Source: an uncultured Lachnospiraceae bacterium
GTDB taxonomy: Bacteria; Bacillota; Clostridia; Lachnospirales; Lachnospiraceae
Direction: 5' to 3'
Length of the DNA stretch: 64,000 nt
Assembly (NCBI GenBank): GCA_934437985.1
Contig: CAKSBI010000001.1
Coordinates: forward strand, 124,001 to 188,000
Shown: one piece after another, positions 53,014 through 62,236 of the stretch
Position numbering within the stretch: position 1 is the stretch's first letter
How the letters are laid out: each line of letters opens with the position of its first letter
The notes under the pieces: generated by a model
The model's input: the letters and a program-made list of their open reading frames with translations, nothing else
The model's database searches: none
What the model was told of the DNA's origin: nothing
Position numbers and translations under genes: made by a program

Positions 53014-54987
53014 TTATTTTACAATGCATTTCTTCTTAAGCCCACCCTTTGCAAAAAGCTTTCTGTATACTTTAAGCTTCTTTGCAGGCACTTTTACCTT
53101 AACCTTTGCATTAATCCTGACAAATGCCTTCTTGGCAACTCTTGTAATGTCTGCAGACTTAACTACAATCTTTTTAAGTCTTGGCAGCTTCTTAAATGCA
53201 TTCTTTTCAATTGCAGTTACCTTATATGACTTCCCGGCTATTTTTACAGAAGCAGGTATGACTACTCTTGTTGCTATTGCAGAGCTTGTCACATTCTTCC
53301 TGACAATACCGGTAACGCTTACGGTAAGCTTATCAGTTGATGTGACCTTATATATGACTCCTCCCCTGCTGCATGTATAACCTCTGGCAATACTGTCCGC
53401 TGCAGATGCATCAGCTGCCGGCTGTGGCGCAGGTGCTGCCGATGGTGCCGGTGTTACTGATGGTGCCGGTGTACTGCTTACTACTGGTCCGAGCTTCTTA
53501 ATTGCAGCGTCAATGTCTGATGCAGCTTTTACAGCTTCTGCTTCCGTACCATTGGCTGCCAGTACTTTTTCACCAGCCTCAATTGCACTCTTAAGCGCAG
53601 CAGCTTCGGCTGCTTTGTCACTTCCATACAGATTAGTATCAACAGCCTTTCCGGCCTTAATCTTATCTGCAAGCTCCTTAAGGTATGCCGGAAGCTCCTC
53701 AAACCGTGCAGTTACGTTAAGGTTTCCTGCCCTCATAATGAATGAATCATTATCAAGCTCAATCTCTTCTCCTGCCTCGTCAGTTACCTTAAATGATCCT
53801 GGCACAAAACGGTATCCATCATCAGGAACTGCCGTAAGTGTTACCTTCTGTCCGCCATAAAGCTGCTCACCACACTGCCTGATCTTACCATGGGCGGTCG
53901 AAGCATCTGCCGTCAATGTATAAGGTGTACAAAAATACTTGACAACTGCATCTGACCATCTCTTTCCATGTTCAATAAGTCCTTTTTCGCTCATATGAAG
54001 ATGGTCGATGCTGCTTCTGTAATCATCAAGCATATCATCAGTAGTTGGTCCGACAAATATATTATAGTTATTGGCAAGTGATGCCTGTGTCCCGGTAATC
54101 AATTCCATCTTTTCCTTGTTATTGTATCCGTTCCATGCATACGAAACCCTTGCTATGATCCAGTTAAGATCATATCCCATATCTTCTCTTGTTTTATTGA
54201 TCAGCTTCTCGTAATCCGCTTTGTACTGAGCCATATCAGTTCCCTCATCAGCCTCGCCCTGATGGATAAGGAAAGCCCTGCAGCCATATGGCTTAACTGC
54301 CTCTATAGCTTCTTTGATAGTATTATAATATGTATCACCAAGCTCACTTATCTTAGTATTACCGCGGCCTGTACATACAAATCCTACAGGCAGTCCGGTC
54401 TCTTCCGAAAGCTTATCACCCATAGCCGGCCATGGTGAACCTCCTGTTCCCGCATAACCGCTGTTATTAGGCTGTACATCCTCACAATGCACCCACTCTC
54501 CTGTCTTTGCATTAAGTGATGATACAGTATCATTATCCGCACTCATCTTTACCTCTGCAAAGTTAGCTGAATTAGACTGCCCTCCGGTAATGAATACCTC
54601 TCCTACCCCGATTCTTTCAACATCACCGGTTCCTATGGAAGCCCCGCCTGCATCAAACGCCTCAAATTCAACGTTATACCATCCGCCTGCCGTAATATCA
54701 GGAAGCACCCCGGTAAATACATCTCCATCCGACACTGCAAGCTCTGTCCACCCGCACAGTGCCCTGTCACCACTAACTACCCTTGCCTTAATCTTTGCGG
54801 CACCATTACACTCCGCTTTAACATTCATGTCAGCCGTATTATCATAATCCCTCTGATACACTGCACGTTCTGCAGGAACGATTACATTAATATCTGCGGC
54901 AGATACATCTGCTGATGCAAGCCATGCTCCGGCACATACAACGAGCGAAGATACAAAGCCCTTAATTAACCTGTCCTGAAACCTCAT
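53014..54987 (-). CDS. Secreted SGNH esterase with repeat and LRR-like modules
   Basis: 657 residues from ATG 54987 (MRFQDRLIKGFVSSLVV), with AAAAGGGG upstream. Signal peptide ~1-30 (ends DVSAAD). ~35-125 beta-rich region. ~130-355 SGNH/sialate O-acetylesterase-like domain: block I ITGGQSNSANFAE, LIHQGEADEGTDM, and the catalytic Asp/His in SSIDHLHMSEKG. ~360-430 InlB-like beta repeat (GEQLYGGQKVTLTAVPDDGYRF). ~430-500 helical stretch of surface-protein type. ~500-525 Pro/Ala/Ser linker. The C-terminal part resembles BspA-like LRR units (VTAIEKNAFKKLPRLKKIVV). Probably deacetylates carbohydrate outside the cell; substrate unknown. Confidence 0.85.
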   Translation of the reverse strand: MRFQDRLIKGFVSSLVVCAGAWLASADVSAADINVIVPAERAVYQRDYDNTADMNVKAECNGAAKIKARVVSGDRALCGWTELAVSDGDVFTGVLPDITAGGWYNVEFEAFDAGGASIGTGDVERIGVGEVFITGGQSNSANFAEVKMSADNDTVSSLNAKTGEWVHCEDVQPNNSGYAGTGGSPWPAMGDKLSEETGLPVGFVCTGRGNTKISELGDTYYNTIKEAIEAVKPYGCRAFLIHQGEADEGTDMAQYKADYEKLINKTREDMGYDLNWIIARVSYAWNGYNNKEKMELITGTQASLANNYNIFVGPTTDDMLDDYRSSIDHLHMSEKGLIEHGKRWSDAVVKYFCTPYTLTADASTAHGKIRQCGEQLYGGQKVTLTAVPDDGYRFVPGSFKVTDEAGEEIELDNDSFIMRAGNLNVTARFEELPAYLKELADKIKAGKAVDTNLYGSDKAAEAAALKSAIEAGEKVLAANGTEAEAVKAASDIDAAIKKLGPVVSSTPAPSVTPAPSAAPAPQPAADASAADSIARGYTCSRGGVIYKVTSTDKLTVSVTGIVRKNVTSSAIATRVVIPASVKIAGKSYKVTAIEKNAFKKLPRLKKIVVKSADITRVAKKAFVRINAKVKVKVPAKKLKVYRKLFAKGGLKKKCIVK

Positions 54988-55039
54988 TTTACAACCCCTT
55001 TTCATAAAATTATTGTTATGTATAAAACTACATAATCAC

Positions 55040-55068
55040 ATTATAATATAATACTGACCAATTAACAA
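55040..55068 (-). promoter_or_regulatory. Promoter of the esterase
   Basis: TTGTTA (55063-55068), 17-bp spacer, TATAAT (55040-55045) on the minus strand, divergent to the tmcAL promoter with 10 bp between the -35 boxes. Confidence 0.65.
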
Positions 55069-55078
55069 GAATAATACG

Positions 55079-55107
55079 TTGACCATATTAATAATAAACC
55101 GTATACT
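55079..55107 (+). promoter_or_regulatory. Promoter of tmcAL
   Basis: TTGACC (55079-55084), 17-bp spacer, TATACT (55102-55107). Confidence 0.7.
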
Positions 55108-55164
55108 GTTACCGGGAATATAACTGTATATTAACCATTTTATGATAAAAGGAGAGGAACACTG

Positions 55165-56367
55165 TTGAAGGTAACCGGAATTATTTGTGAATATAATCCA
55201 TTCCATAACGGACACAGATACCATATTGAAGAGACAGGGAAGCTTACCTGCCCGGACTATATCATTGGTGTAATGAGTGGTAATTTTACCCAGCGCGGCA
55301 TCCCTGCAATTGTTGACAAATATTCCCGGACACGCATGGCACTCCTGGGCGGCTGTGACGTCATAATAGAGCTTCCTGTCAGATATGCAACCTCCAGCGC
55401 CGAAGGCTTTGCATGTGCCGCAGTAAGCTTACTTGAAGCTACAGGGGTATGCGACAGCATATGCTTCGGAAGTGAGCACGGTGACCTCAAACCATTAAAT
55501 ACAGTTGCCGGTATCTTACGTGACGAACCCATGGAATATTCAAAGCATCTGGCTACATACCTGAGAAAAGGAGAATCCTACCCACGGGCACGTGAACTTG
55601 CCCTCACAGATTATTGCGGACATGATATTGAGGTTTCATTTGAGCCAAATAATATTCTTGCAATCGAATATCTCAAAGCATGCACCGGAACAGGTATTAC
55701 ACCTTATACAATAAAACGGACAGACAACGGCTATCATTCTGATACCTCATCAGAAGATATGTTATCAGCCGAAGCAATCCGTAACAATATATTTGCCGGT
55801 TCGGACATAACTGCGGTATCTGATTTCATTCCCGATTATACAGCAAAACTGCTGAATGAGACTGTAAACCCTGAACAGTTTAGCAGTGTTTTGTATTATT
55901 CATTATTGAATAATCTGAACTGCCTTGAACAATATCTTGATATATCCGGTGATCTCGCTGACAGAATACGCAACAATATCAATAGTTTTACCGGATTTAA
56001 TTCATTTATAGAACTGATAAAGACAAAAAATCTGACTTATACAAGAGTTACACGTGCCCTTATCCACTGTCTTCTCGGGATAACCGGGACGGCCGGCAAT
56101 ACAGAAAAATACCCTGTACCATATATAAGAATACTTGGATTCCGCCGTAACTCTTCCGACCTTATGAAGGCAATACAAAAAAATGCTTCCGTTCCTGTCA
56201 TAACAAGGCCTGCACGCCCACAGATGCTTAGCAGTACCGGTATGGGGCTTCTCGCTGAAGACATAAAAGCAGCCGAATTATATAATCATATCAGATATCT
56301 TGGCAGGGCAGTGGCTTCACAGAGATTACAGAAAAATGAATACACACATGGCATCATAATATTATAA
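55165..56367 (+). CDS. tmcAL: tRNA(Met) cytidine acetate ligase
   Basis: 400 residues, TTG start at 55165 with AAAGGAGAGG upstream. The nucleotidyltransferase core is clear: GIICEYNPFHNGHRYHIEET (HxGH-type site), IGVMSGNFTQRGIPAIVDKY, and FGSEHGD, followed by SFEPNNILAIEYLKAC. This is the YlbM/TmcAL family, which activates acetate to form N4-acetylcytidine at the wobble position of elongator tRNA-Met. Next to ylbJ, the usual neighbourhood in Firmicutes. Confidence 0.94.
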   Translation: MKVTGIICEYNPFHNGHRYHIEETGKLTCPDYIIGVMSGNFTQRGIPAIVDKYSRTRMALLGGCDVIIELPVRYATSSAEGFACAAVSLLEATGVCDSICFGSEHGDLKPLNTVAGILRDEPMEYSKHLATYLRKGESYPRARELALTDYCGHDIEVSFEPNNILAIEYLKACTGTGITPYTIKRTDNGYHSDTSSEDMLSAEAIRNNIFAGSDITAVSDFIPDYTAKLLNETVNPEQFSSVLYYSLLNNLNCLEQYLDISGDLADRIRNNINSFTGFNSFIELIKTKNLTYTRVTRALIHCLLGITGTAGNTEKYPVPYIRILGFRRNSSDLMKAIQKNASVPVITRPARPQMLSSTGMGLLAEDIKAAELYNHIRYLGRAVASQRLQKNEYTHGIIIL

Positions 56368-56413
56368 ATCATGCATATATTTGTTTTAAATACAGTCAGG
56401 ATACTTTAACATT

Positions 56414-57367
56414 GTGAAATGTCCCGAAATTAATAATCGTCAAAAAAAAGACTTTTATAGTACCACACATATATTCACTATTGCATTACTCGCATTGCTG
56501 ATACTCATATTAATGCCTGAAACATGCCTTGAAGGGGCCCGCAGGGGCTTAATACTGTGGTATAATACACTATTACCAACACTGTTTCCATTTTTCCTGA
56601 TAACAAGGTTAATAATTGAGCTGGACTTATGTCCAAAAGTGCTAAGGCCATATTATCCTGTATTCGTCGGTCTTCTGGCAGGATATCCTGCAGGTGCCCT
56701 GACATGCAGCGAAATGAGTAAACGTGGTCTTTTAAGCCGTTCTAAGGCCCAGTGCCTTCTTATTGCATGCAACAACGCAAGCCCCGCTTTCCTTATCAAT
56801 TACGTAAACTGCTGCTGTCTTGACCTGACCGGGCATAGATTCATTATATGGATGAGCGTTATATCATCTTCCTTTATTATTGCTATATTTTACCGTATGT
56901 TATTCTGCAATACTGATAATACAGAATATACGCCCACTGCTTCGCCGGTATCCTCTACGCCTGATGATGTTCCCCTGTCATCTGTAGTAGAAGCAGTTAT
57001 GATGCACTCATTTGAGATACTGGTTATGATAGGTGGATATGTAATCATCTTCTCAATACTCGCAGCCATACTAATGGTCTTTCCTGTATCGGGATTATGC
57101 GCAGCTGTCCTTTCAGGAATACTGGAGGTTACAACAGGCTGCGGCCTCATTGCCGGGCTCACTCCGGATATCCCATTATATATTAAAAGCGCTGCCGCTG
57201 CAGCGCTCTGTGGTTTCGGTGGATTATCAGCCATATTACAGACTAACAGTGCAATACGTGCTTCAAAATTATCCATCAAAAAATATATATTGCATAAATC
57301 AATATGCGGAATCCTAAGCGGAATAATATGCGTAATAATACTATCTGTTATTCATCATCACCCATAA
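56414..57367 (+). CDS. ylbJ: YlbJ-like sporulation/nucleoside-recognition membrane protein
   Basis: 317 residues, apparently starting at GTG 56414. About eight membrane segments; LILWYNTLLPTLFPFFLITRLI and LLAGYPAGALTCSEMSKRG are typical of YlbJ, and the second half CGFGGLSAILQTNS repeats the Gate-domain pattern. In Bacillus the protein is needed for mature spores; here only family membership is shown. The 3' end overlaps the convergent coiled-coil gene by 20 bp. Confidence 0.9.
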   Translation: MKCPEINNRQKKDFYSTTHIFTIALLALLILILMPETCLEGARRGLILWYNTLLPTLFPFFLITRLIIELDLCPKVLRPYYPVFVGLLAGYPAGALTCSEMSKRGLLSRSKAQCLLIACNNASPAFLINYVNCCCLDLTGHRFIIWMSVISSSFIIAIFYRMLFCNTDNTEYTPTASPVSSTPDDVPLSSVVEAVMMHSFEILVMIGGYVIIFSILAAILMVFPVSGLCAAVLSGILEVTTGCGLIAGLTPDIPLYIKSAAAAALCGFGGLSAILQTNSAIRASKLSIKKYILHKSICGILSGIICVIILSVIHHHP

Positions 57368-58007
57368 GTCCATCAAGGTCAGTTTCAGGAATATCAGTCT
57401 GTACTGCCGGCTCTGCTGCCTCCGGTACCGTATCTGCGGCAGCGTTACCCACAACCTCCTTAGGCATGTCCTTCTCAAGTTCCCTCTTATTCTCCGCTAT
57501 TACCTCAAGATCCTCCTTGAGTGCGTCAAATACAAGATCATATCTTGCTTTTGTATTCTTATATGCGTTCTGGATAATCCCTTCTGCATTAGTCAGCAGA
57601 TCATTGGTATACGTAATCGCACCAACCCTTATCTGCTCCGCAGCATTATTAGCCTCTGAAATAATCCTGTCACCCTCACTGACTGCCTCATCAACAATCT
57701 GCTGTGCCCTTGCATTGGCCTGATGTACCATCTCGCTGTCATCAACTATCGCAGAAGCCTTATTGTTCGCCTGGTCTATGATAACAGCAGCCTTCTTCTG
57801 TGCATCCTCAAGAATGGCATTGCGGTTATTAATAATCTTCTGGCACTTCTTAATCTCCTCCGGAGTTGTTATCCTGAGTTCATCAAGCATATCATATAAC
57901 ACATCTCTATGTATAGTGACCTTATTCGGGTTGGTAAACGAAGGTTTACTATTCTCCACAAAATCAAATATATCCTCTATTAACTGTTCAATCTTACTAG
58001 CGCCCAT
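57348..58007 (-). CDS. DivIVA/ATP-synthase-B-like coiled-coil protein
   Basis: 219 residues. N-terminal ~60 residues (KIEQLIEDIFDFVENSK, HRDVLYDMLDELRITTPEEI), then a long alanine-rich coiled coil ~60-175 (DAQKKAAVIIDQANNKASAIVDD split by charged heptads) and an acidic Pro/Ala tail. No catalytic motif. This type of protein recurs between ylbJ/tmcAL and rsmD in clostridia and may organise division or membrane structures; unproven. 67 bp after rsmD. Confidence 0.75.
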   Translation of the reverse strand: MGASKIEQLIEDIFDFVENSKPSFTNPNKVTIHRDVLYDMLDELRITTPEEIKKCQKIINNRNAILEDAQKKAAVIIDQANNKASAIVDDSEMVHQANARAQQIVDEAVSEGDRIISEANNAAEQIRVGAITYTNDLLTNAEGIIQNAYKNTKARYDLVFDALKEDLEVIAENKRELEKDMPKEVVGNAAADTVPEAAEPAVQTDIPETDLDGLMGDDE

Positions 58008-58074
58008 TGCATATCCACCTTCCTGATAATATCTGTTACGATCGGCTGTTCCATATTACATATCAAAACAGGAA

Positions 58075-58644
58075 TCATTCTTCATTATACGTCAAAAAAA
58101 TGTGCTGATTAGTCTTATATCTCTTAATTCTGGCAATACTGAACCCATACATATTAAAATCCTCAGGATCGGTTCTTAAGGAAGATTCCACAATTACCAT
58201 CGAATCCCCATCAATTATTCCCGACCCGGCCAAAGCTTCTAAAGTCTGTAACTCTAATTCCTGCTCATAAGGCGGATCCATGAATACAATATCAAAGTAC
58301 TTCCCTCTCTTTGACAAATTCCTTATTGCCTGCAGTGCATCCATAGGAAGGACTTCCGCATCCTCACTGAGTCTTGTATGCTTAAGATTATATTCAATAC
58401 ATCTTAAAGACTCCTTACTCTTATCCACCATTACAACTTCTTCTGCACCTCGGCTCAAAGCCTCAATTCCTATACCGCCACTTCCGCTATATAAGTCAAG
58501 AAACGACGAACCCGCTATATAATTCTGCAATATATTGAATAAAGTCTCTTTTATCCTGTCCGTTGTCGGGCGGACACTATTACCCTCCGGGGCAATAAGC
58601 GACATTCTCCTAACCTTACCAGCTATAACTCTCATCTGACACAT
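58075..58644 (-). CDS. rsmD: 16S rRNA (guanine966-N2) methyltransferase
   Basis: 189 residues. MRVIAGKVRRMSLIAPEG, RPTTDRIKETLFNIL, SAM site LDLYSGSGGIGIEALSRGA, and the catalytic MDPPYEQ motif near residue 122 identify RsmD. ATG 58644 has AAGGA 4 nt upstream; ATG 58635 is an equally homologous start. Confidence 0.95.
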   Translation of the reverse strand: MCQMRVIAGKVRRMSLIAPEGNSVRPTTDRIKETLFNILQNYIAGSSFLDLYSGSGGIGIEALSRGAEEVVMVDKSKESLRCIEYNLKHTRLSEDAEVLPMDALQAIRNLSKRGKYFDIVFMDPPYEQELELQTLEALAGSGIIDGDSMVIVESSLRTDPEDFNMYGFSIARIKRYKTNQHIFLTYNEE

Positions 58645-58674
58645 ATCATCCTTTTCAAAACATAATACAATAGT

Positions 58675-58703
58675 AGTATAATTGTTTATAATAAAAATAT
58701 CAA
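58675..58703 (-). promoter_or_regulatory. Promoter of rsmD
   Basis: TTGATA (58698-58703), 17-bp spacer, TATACT (58675-58680) on the minus strand, just past the dut terminator. Confidence 0.7.
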
Positions 58704-58715
58704 GCTATAATATGC

Positions 58716-58773
58716 AAAAATCTGAGCAATAACCACCAAAGCACATACTATGCTTTAGTAATTATTGTTCAGA
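58716..58773 (-). terminator. Terminator of nrdD-nrdG-dut
   Basis: A long stem TCTGAACAATAATTACTAAAGC / GCTTTGGTGGTTATTGCTCAGA with one mismatch and G-U pairs, followed by TTTTT on the minus strand. Confidence 0.85.
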
Positions 58774-58830
58774 TAATGTGGGAAAGAACCAAAAATATGT
58801 ATATTGCCCATACAGGCAGACGTTACTTAT

Positions 58831-59277
58831 TTATTTGCTTCCGGTAGACCCAAAGCCCCCATCACCGCGGACTGTATCTGACAGCTCCGGACGCTCCTCA
58901 TACTCACCATATATATAAGGTGCAATAACAAGCTGTGCAACACGCTCGCCGGGCTCAATATCAACAGGCTCATCCGAATGGTTATGTATCGCTACCATGA
59001 TCTCACCCCTGTAATCTGCATCTATAACACCGACTTTATTAGCAGGCGCAAGCCCCTTCTTACAGGCAAGACCGCTTCTTGCATACACAAGCCCAACCGT
59101 ATATTCCGGAAGCTCTATGGCAATACCGGTATGGATAAATTCCGTATTGCCCGGATTAACAGTTAACGCACTATCAAGGCATGCATACAGATCAGCCCCT
59201 GCTGCATGCTCTGTTCCATAAGATGGGGTCACTGCCCTGCCATCAAGCTTTTTAAAAAACACCTTACATCTGTTCAT
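58831..59277 (-). CDS. dut: dUTP diphosphatase (trimeric)
   Basis: 148 residues. All five dUTPase motifs are recognisable: HAAGADLYACL (1), YARSGLACKKG (2), GVIDADYRGEIMVAI (3), GERVAQLVIAPY (4), and RGDGGFGSTG (5). Prevents uracil incorporation and supplies dUMP. 43 bp after nrdG in the same direction, giving a nucleotide-supply operon. Confidence 0.97.
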   Translation of the reverse strand: MNRCKVFFKKLDGRAVTPSYGTEHAAGADLYACLDSALTVNPGNTEFIHTGIAIELPEYTVGLVYARSGLACKKGLAPANKVGVIDADYRGEIMVAIHNHSDEPVDIEPGERVAQLVIAPYIYGEYEERPELSDTVRGDGGFGSTGSK

Positions 59278-59320
59278 TTTCCATTCATCCTTCCAGGTAA
59301 AATTGTAATATCCCCATCAA

Positions 59321-59869
59321 TTATGCCGGCGGGGTCCACAGCTTTACTTCACCGGACTCAAGTGACTCCGGCACAAGTATCGTCCTCTGGTTAGAAGAGC
59401 CTTTAAATATCAGCTTCAGGTTCTTCTCTTCCTCATGGAATTCTCCATCTACAAGAACATCTATATAGGATAACATCTCCGGTGTTTCAGGCCATTCCTT
59501 ACACATCCTGTCCAATATATCGGACTCAAATGTATACCCGCTGAATGCCCATACATCTCTGTGGTGCACGTCATGCTTCTCCCTCGGGTACTTTTCCCTG
59601 AATCTCCTAAGCAGGGGAAGTATTCCCTGCTGGTTACCATGTTCAAACGGCTCCCCACCAAGAAGGGTAAGTCCCGAACAGTACCCGGGTTCAAGATATC
59701 CCATAATCTCATCAATTGTATCCTCCGTAAATGGCCTGCCATATTGAAAATCCCATGTCTCCTTATTAAAGCAGCCTTTACAATGATGCGTACACCCGCT
59801 TACAAACAATGTCACCCTTATACCTGTTCCGTTTGCAATATCATACTTTTTGATATCTGCATAATTCAT
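59321..59869 (-). CDS. nrdG: Anaerobic ribonucleotide reductase activating enzyme
   Basis: 182 residues, radical SAM. The cluster motif CTHHCKGC lies at residues ~26-33, with GTGIRVTLFVSG before it and LTLLGGEPF after. Installs the glycyl radical on NrdD. 19 bp after nrdD. Confidence 0.96.
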   Translation of the reverse strand: MNYADIKKYDIANGTGIRVTLFVSGCTHHCKGCFNKETWDFQYGRPFTEDTIDEIMGYLEPGYCSGLTLLGGEPFEHGNQQGILPLLRRFREKYPREKHDVHHRDVWAFSGYTFESDILDRMCKEWPETPEMLSYIDVLVDGEFHEEEKNLKLIFKGSSNQRTILVPESLESGEVKLWTPPA

Positions 59870-59888
59870 ATATTTTCACTCTTCTCTG

Positions 59889-62015
59889 TCAGATATGAAG
59901 AACTCTTGCATTAATCTCCTTTGTCTTACCGACGTTCCAGAAATTCTCCCCAAGATATCCGCATGTTCTTCTTGTTACATTCATTTTGGAATGGTCTTTG
60001 TTACCGCACTGCGGGCATTCCCATTCCAGATTATCATTAATCTTAATCTCCCCATCATAGCCGCATTCATGGCAATAATCAGACTTGGTATTGAACTCAG
60101 CATACTGGATATTATCATATATAAATGATACTATATCCTCAAGTGCCTTAAGGTTATGCATCATATTAGGAACTTCCACATAAGAGATGGCTCCGCCGGA
60201 GGATATATTCTGGAACTGGCTCTCAAAGCTGAACTTCGAGAATACATCAATCTTTTCCCTTACGTCAACATGATATGAATTAGTATAATAACCCTTATCA
60301 GTTACATCCTTAATCTCTCCAAACTGTTCCTTATCTATTCTTGCAAATCTGTAACATAAGCTTTCTGCAGGCGTGCCATATAATGCAAATCCTATACCGG
60401 TCTCTTCCTTCCATGTATCTGTCGCATTCCTGAGACGCTTCATAAGCTTGACTGCGAACTCAGTTCCCTCAGGCTGTGTATGTGATACTCCGGTCATAAG
60501 CTTTGTAACCTCATAGAGACCGATGTAGCCAAGCGAAATTGATGAATAACCATCATGAAGAAGCTTATCAATCTTTTCGCCTTTTTTAAGCCTTGCAATA
60601 GCACCATACTGCCAGTGTATCGGACTGACATCCGATAATGTTCCCTCAAGTGCATTATGCCTGCACATAAGTGCCTCAAAGCAAAGCGAAAGTCTCTCTT
60701 CAAGCAGCTGCCAGAACTTCTCCATATTACCCTGTGCGATAATACCGATCTGTGGAAGATTAATGCTTACAACACCCTGGTTAAATCTTCCTTCAAACTT
60801 ATAATTGCCATTCTCATCCTTCCACGGACTCAAAAAGCTTCTGCATCCCATACATGAGAATACATTTCCCTCACATGCCTCACGCATCTTCTTGGCAGAG
60901 ATATAATCAGGATACATTCTCTTGGCAGAACATTTTACAGCCAGCTTTGTAATATAATCATACTTACCGCCCTTAAGGCAGTTATTCTCATCAAGTACAT
61001 ATATCAGCTTAGGAAAAGCCGGGGTAACATATACGCCCTTCTCATTCTTAATACCTTCAAGCCTCTGTCTTAATATCTCCTCAACGATCCTTGCATTCTC
61101 TTCAATATACTCATCACCATCTTCAAGATACATAAATAATGTAACAAATGGTGACTGTCCATTAGTAGTCATCAGAGTATTGATCTGATACTGAATTGTC
61201 TGGACACCGGATCTTAACTCATCATTAAGTCTGTCATTAACAAGGTTCTCAATAATGTATGGATCCATCTTGTCACCATACATCTCCTTATATCTGTCTT
61301 CATACTTTTTCCTGCTGATCCTGAGATACTTGCCCAGATGCCTTATATCTACAGACTGTCCGCCATACTGGCTGCTTGCGACAGCACTGATTATCTGTGT
61401 CATTACCGTACACGCAACCTGAAAGCTCTTAGGTGTCTCAATGTACTTACCATTCATAACAGTTCCATTTTCAAACATATCCTTAATATTGATGAGACAG
61501 CAGTTAAAAATTGTCTGTACAAAATAATCCATATCGTGAAAATGTATTGCACCTTTTTCATGTGCCTCCACAATATGCTCCGGAAGTAAAAGTCTCTTGG
61601 TAAGATCCTTGGAAACCTCCCCGGCAATAAGGTCCCTCTGTGTTGATGCAATATAAGCATTTTTATTAGAATTTTCTTCCATAACATCCTTGTTACTGTT
61701 CTGGATAAGGCTCATGATCGAATCATCAGTTGTATTAGCCTTTCTTACAAGCTCTCTTCTATATCTGTATATAATATACGTCTTAGCCAGCGTGTACTTT
61801 CCCTCTGCCATGATCTTCTGCTCGATCATATCCTGGATATTCTCAACATGCATATTATCCCTGTGCAGCCCCTCGATACTTGCAACAATACCTTCAATCT
61901 TTTCATCACTGAGCTTATCATATCTGTCAACTTCAGCATTAGCCTTTCTAATAGCCGTAAGAATCTTATTCCTGTCATACTCAACTATTCTTCCATCCCT
62001 TTTAATAACCTTCAT
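59889..62015 (-). CDS. nrdD: Anaerobic ribonucleoside-triphosphate reductase
   Basis: 708 residues from ATG 62015 (MKVIKRDGRIVEYDRNKI), chosen over GTG 62024 because of AAAGGA spacing. ATP-cone ~1-95, then the class III catalytic barrel (SPFVTLFMYLE, FSCMGCRSFLSPW), Zn-ribbon CHECGYDGEI...CPQCGN near 650-675, and the glycyl-radical loop RTCGYLGE near the C-terminus. Reduces NTPs to dNTPs without oxygen. Control by NrdR-like boxes at 62104 and 62136. Confidence 0.97.
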   Translation of the reverse strand: MKVIKRDGRIVEYDRNKILTAIRKANAEVDRYDKLSDEKIEGIVASIEGLHRDNMHVENIQDMIEQKIMAEGKYTLAKTYIIYRYRRELVRKANTTDDSIMSLIQNSNKDVMEENSNKNAYIASTQRDLIAGEVSKDLTKRLLLPEHIVEAHEKGAIHFHDMDYFVQTIFNCCLINIKDMFENGTVMNGKYIETPKSFQVACTVMTQIISAVASSQYGGQSVDIRHLGKYLRISRKKYEDRYKEMYGDKMDPYIIENLVNDRLNDELRSGVQTIQYQINTLMTTNGQSPFVTLFMYLEDGDEYIEENARIVEEILRQRLEGIKNEKGVYVTPAFPKLIYVLDENNCLKGGKYDYITKLAVKCSAKRMYPDYISAKKMREACEGNVFSCMGCRSFLSPWKDENGNYKFEGRFNQGVVSINLPQIGIIAQGNMEKFWQLLEERLSLCFEALMCRHNALEGTLSDVSPIHWQYGAIARLKKGEKIDKLLHDGYSSISLGYIGLYEVTKLMTGVSHTQPEGTEFAVKLMKRLRNATDTWKEETGIGFALYGTPAESLCYRFARIDKEQFGEIKDVTDKGYYTNSYHVDVREKIDVFSKFSFESQFQNISSGGAISYVEVPNMMHNLKALEDIVSFIYDNIQYAEFNTKSDYCHECGYDGEIKINDNLEWECPQCGNKDHSKMNVTRRTCGYLGENFWNVGKTKEINARVLHI

Positions 62016-62078
62016 TGCACACACATTCCTTTCATATCAGATCACATTCACAAAATACCCCAAAACGCTACGTTCCCA

Positions 62079-62107
62079 ATTATAGCACTACCATTTTGAT
62101 TTGTCCA
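62079..62107 (-). promoter_or_regulatory. Promoter of nrdD-nrdG-dut
   Basis: TGGACA (62102-62107), 17-bp spacer, TATAAT (62079-62084) on the minus strand. The proximal NrdR-like box overlaps the -35. Confidence 0.78.
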
Positions 62108-62119
62108 TATATATTGTTG
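62104..62119. promoter_or_regulatory. Proximal NrdR-like box
   Basis: TCCATATATATTGTTG shares the TATATTGT core and 10 of 16 positions with the distal box, exactly 32 bp away, and overlaps the -35 of the nrdD promoter. Confidence 0.55.
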
Positions 62120-62124
62120 TTAAT

Positions 62125-62155
62125 AAAAAATGCGTACACAATATATTGTGTACGC
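62125..62155 (-). terminator. Candidate terminator of the sigma-like gene
   Basis: GCGTACACAATATATTGTGTACGC, a perfect 24-bp palindrome followed by ATTTTTTATT on the minus strand. The same bases contain the distal NrdR-like box. Confidence 0.55.
62136..62151. promoter_or_regulatory. Distal NrdR box
   Basis: ACACAATATATTGTGT fits the known NrdR box consensus (ACACWATATATTGTGT type). It lies upstream of nrdD and 32 bp from the second box, the customary three-turn spacing. Confidence 0.75.
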
Positions 62156-62236
62156 TGCAACCCTATATATTTCTAAGCACCACATTTGTAGTCCGTTTTT
62201 TTTCTATAGTATAGTTTATAATATTTTTATAATTAT

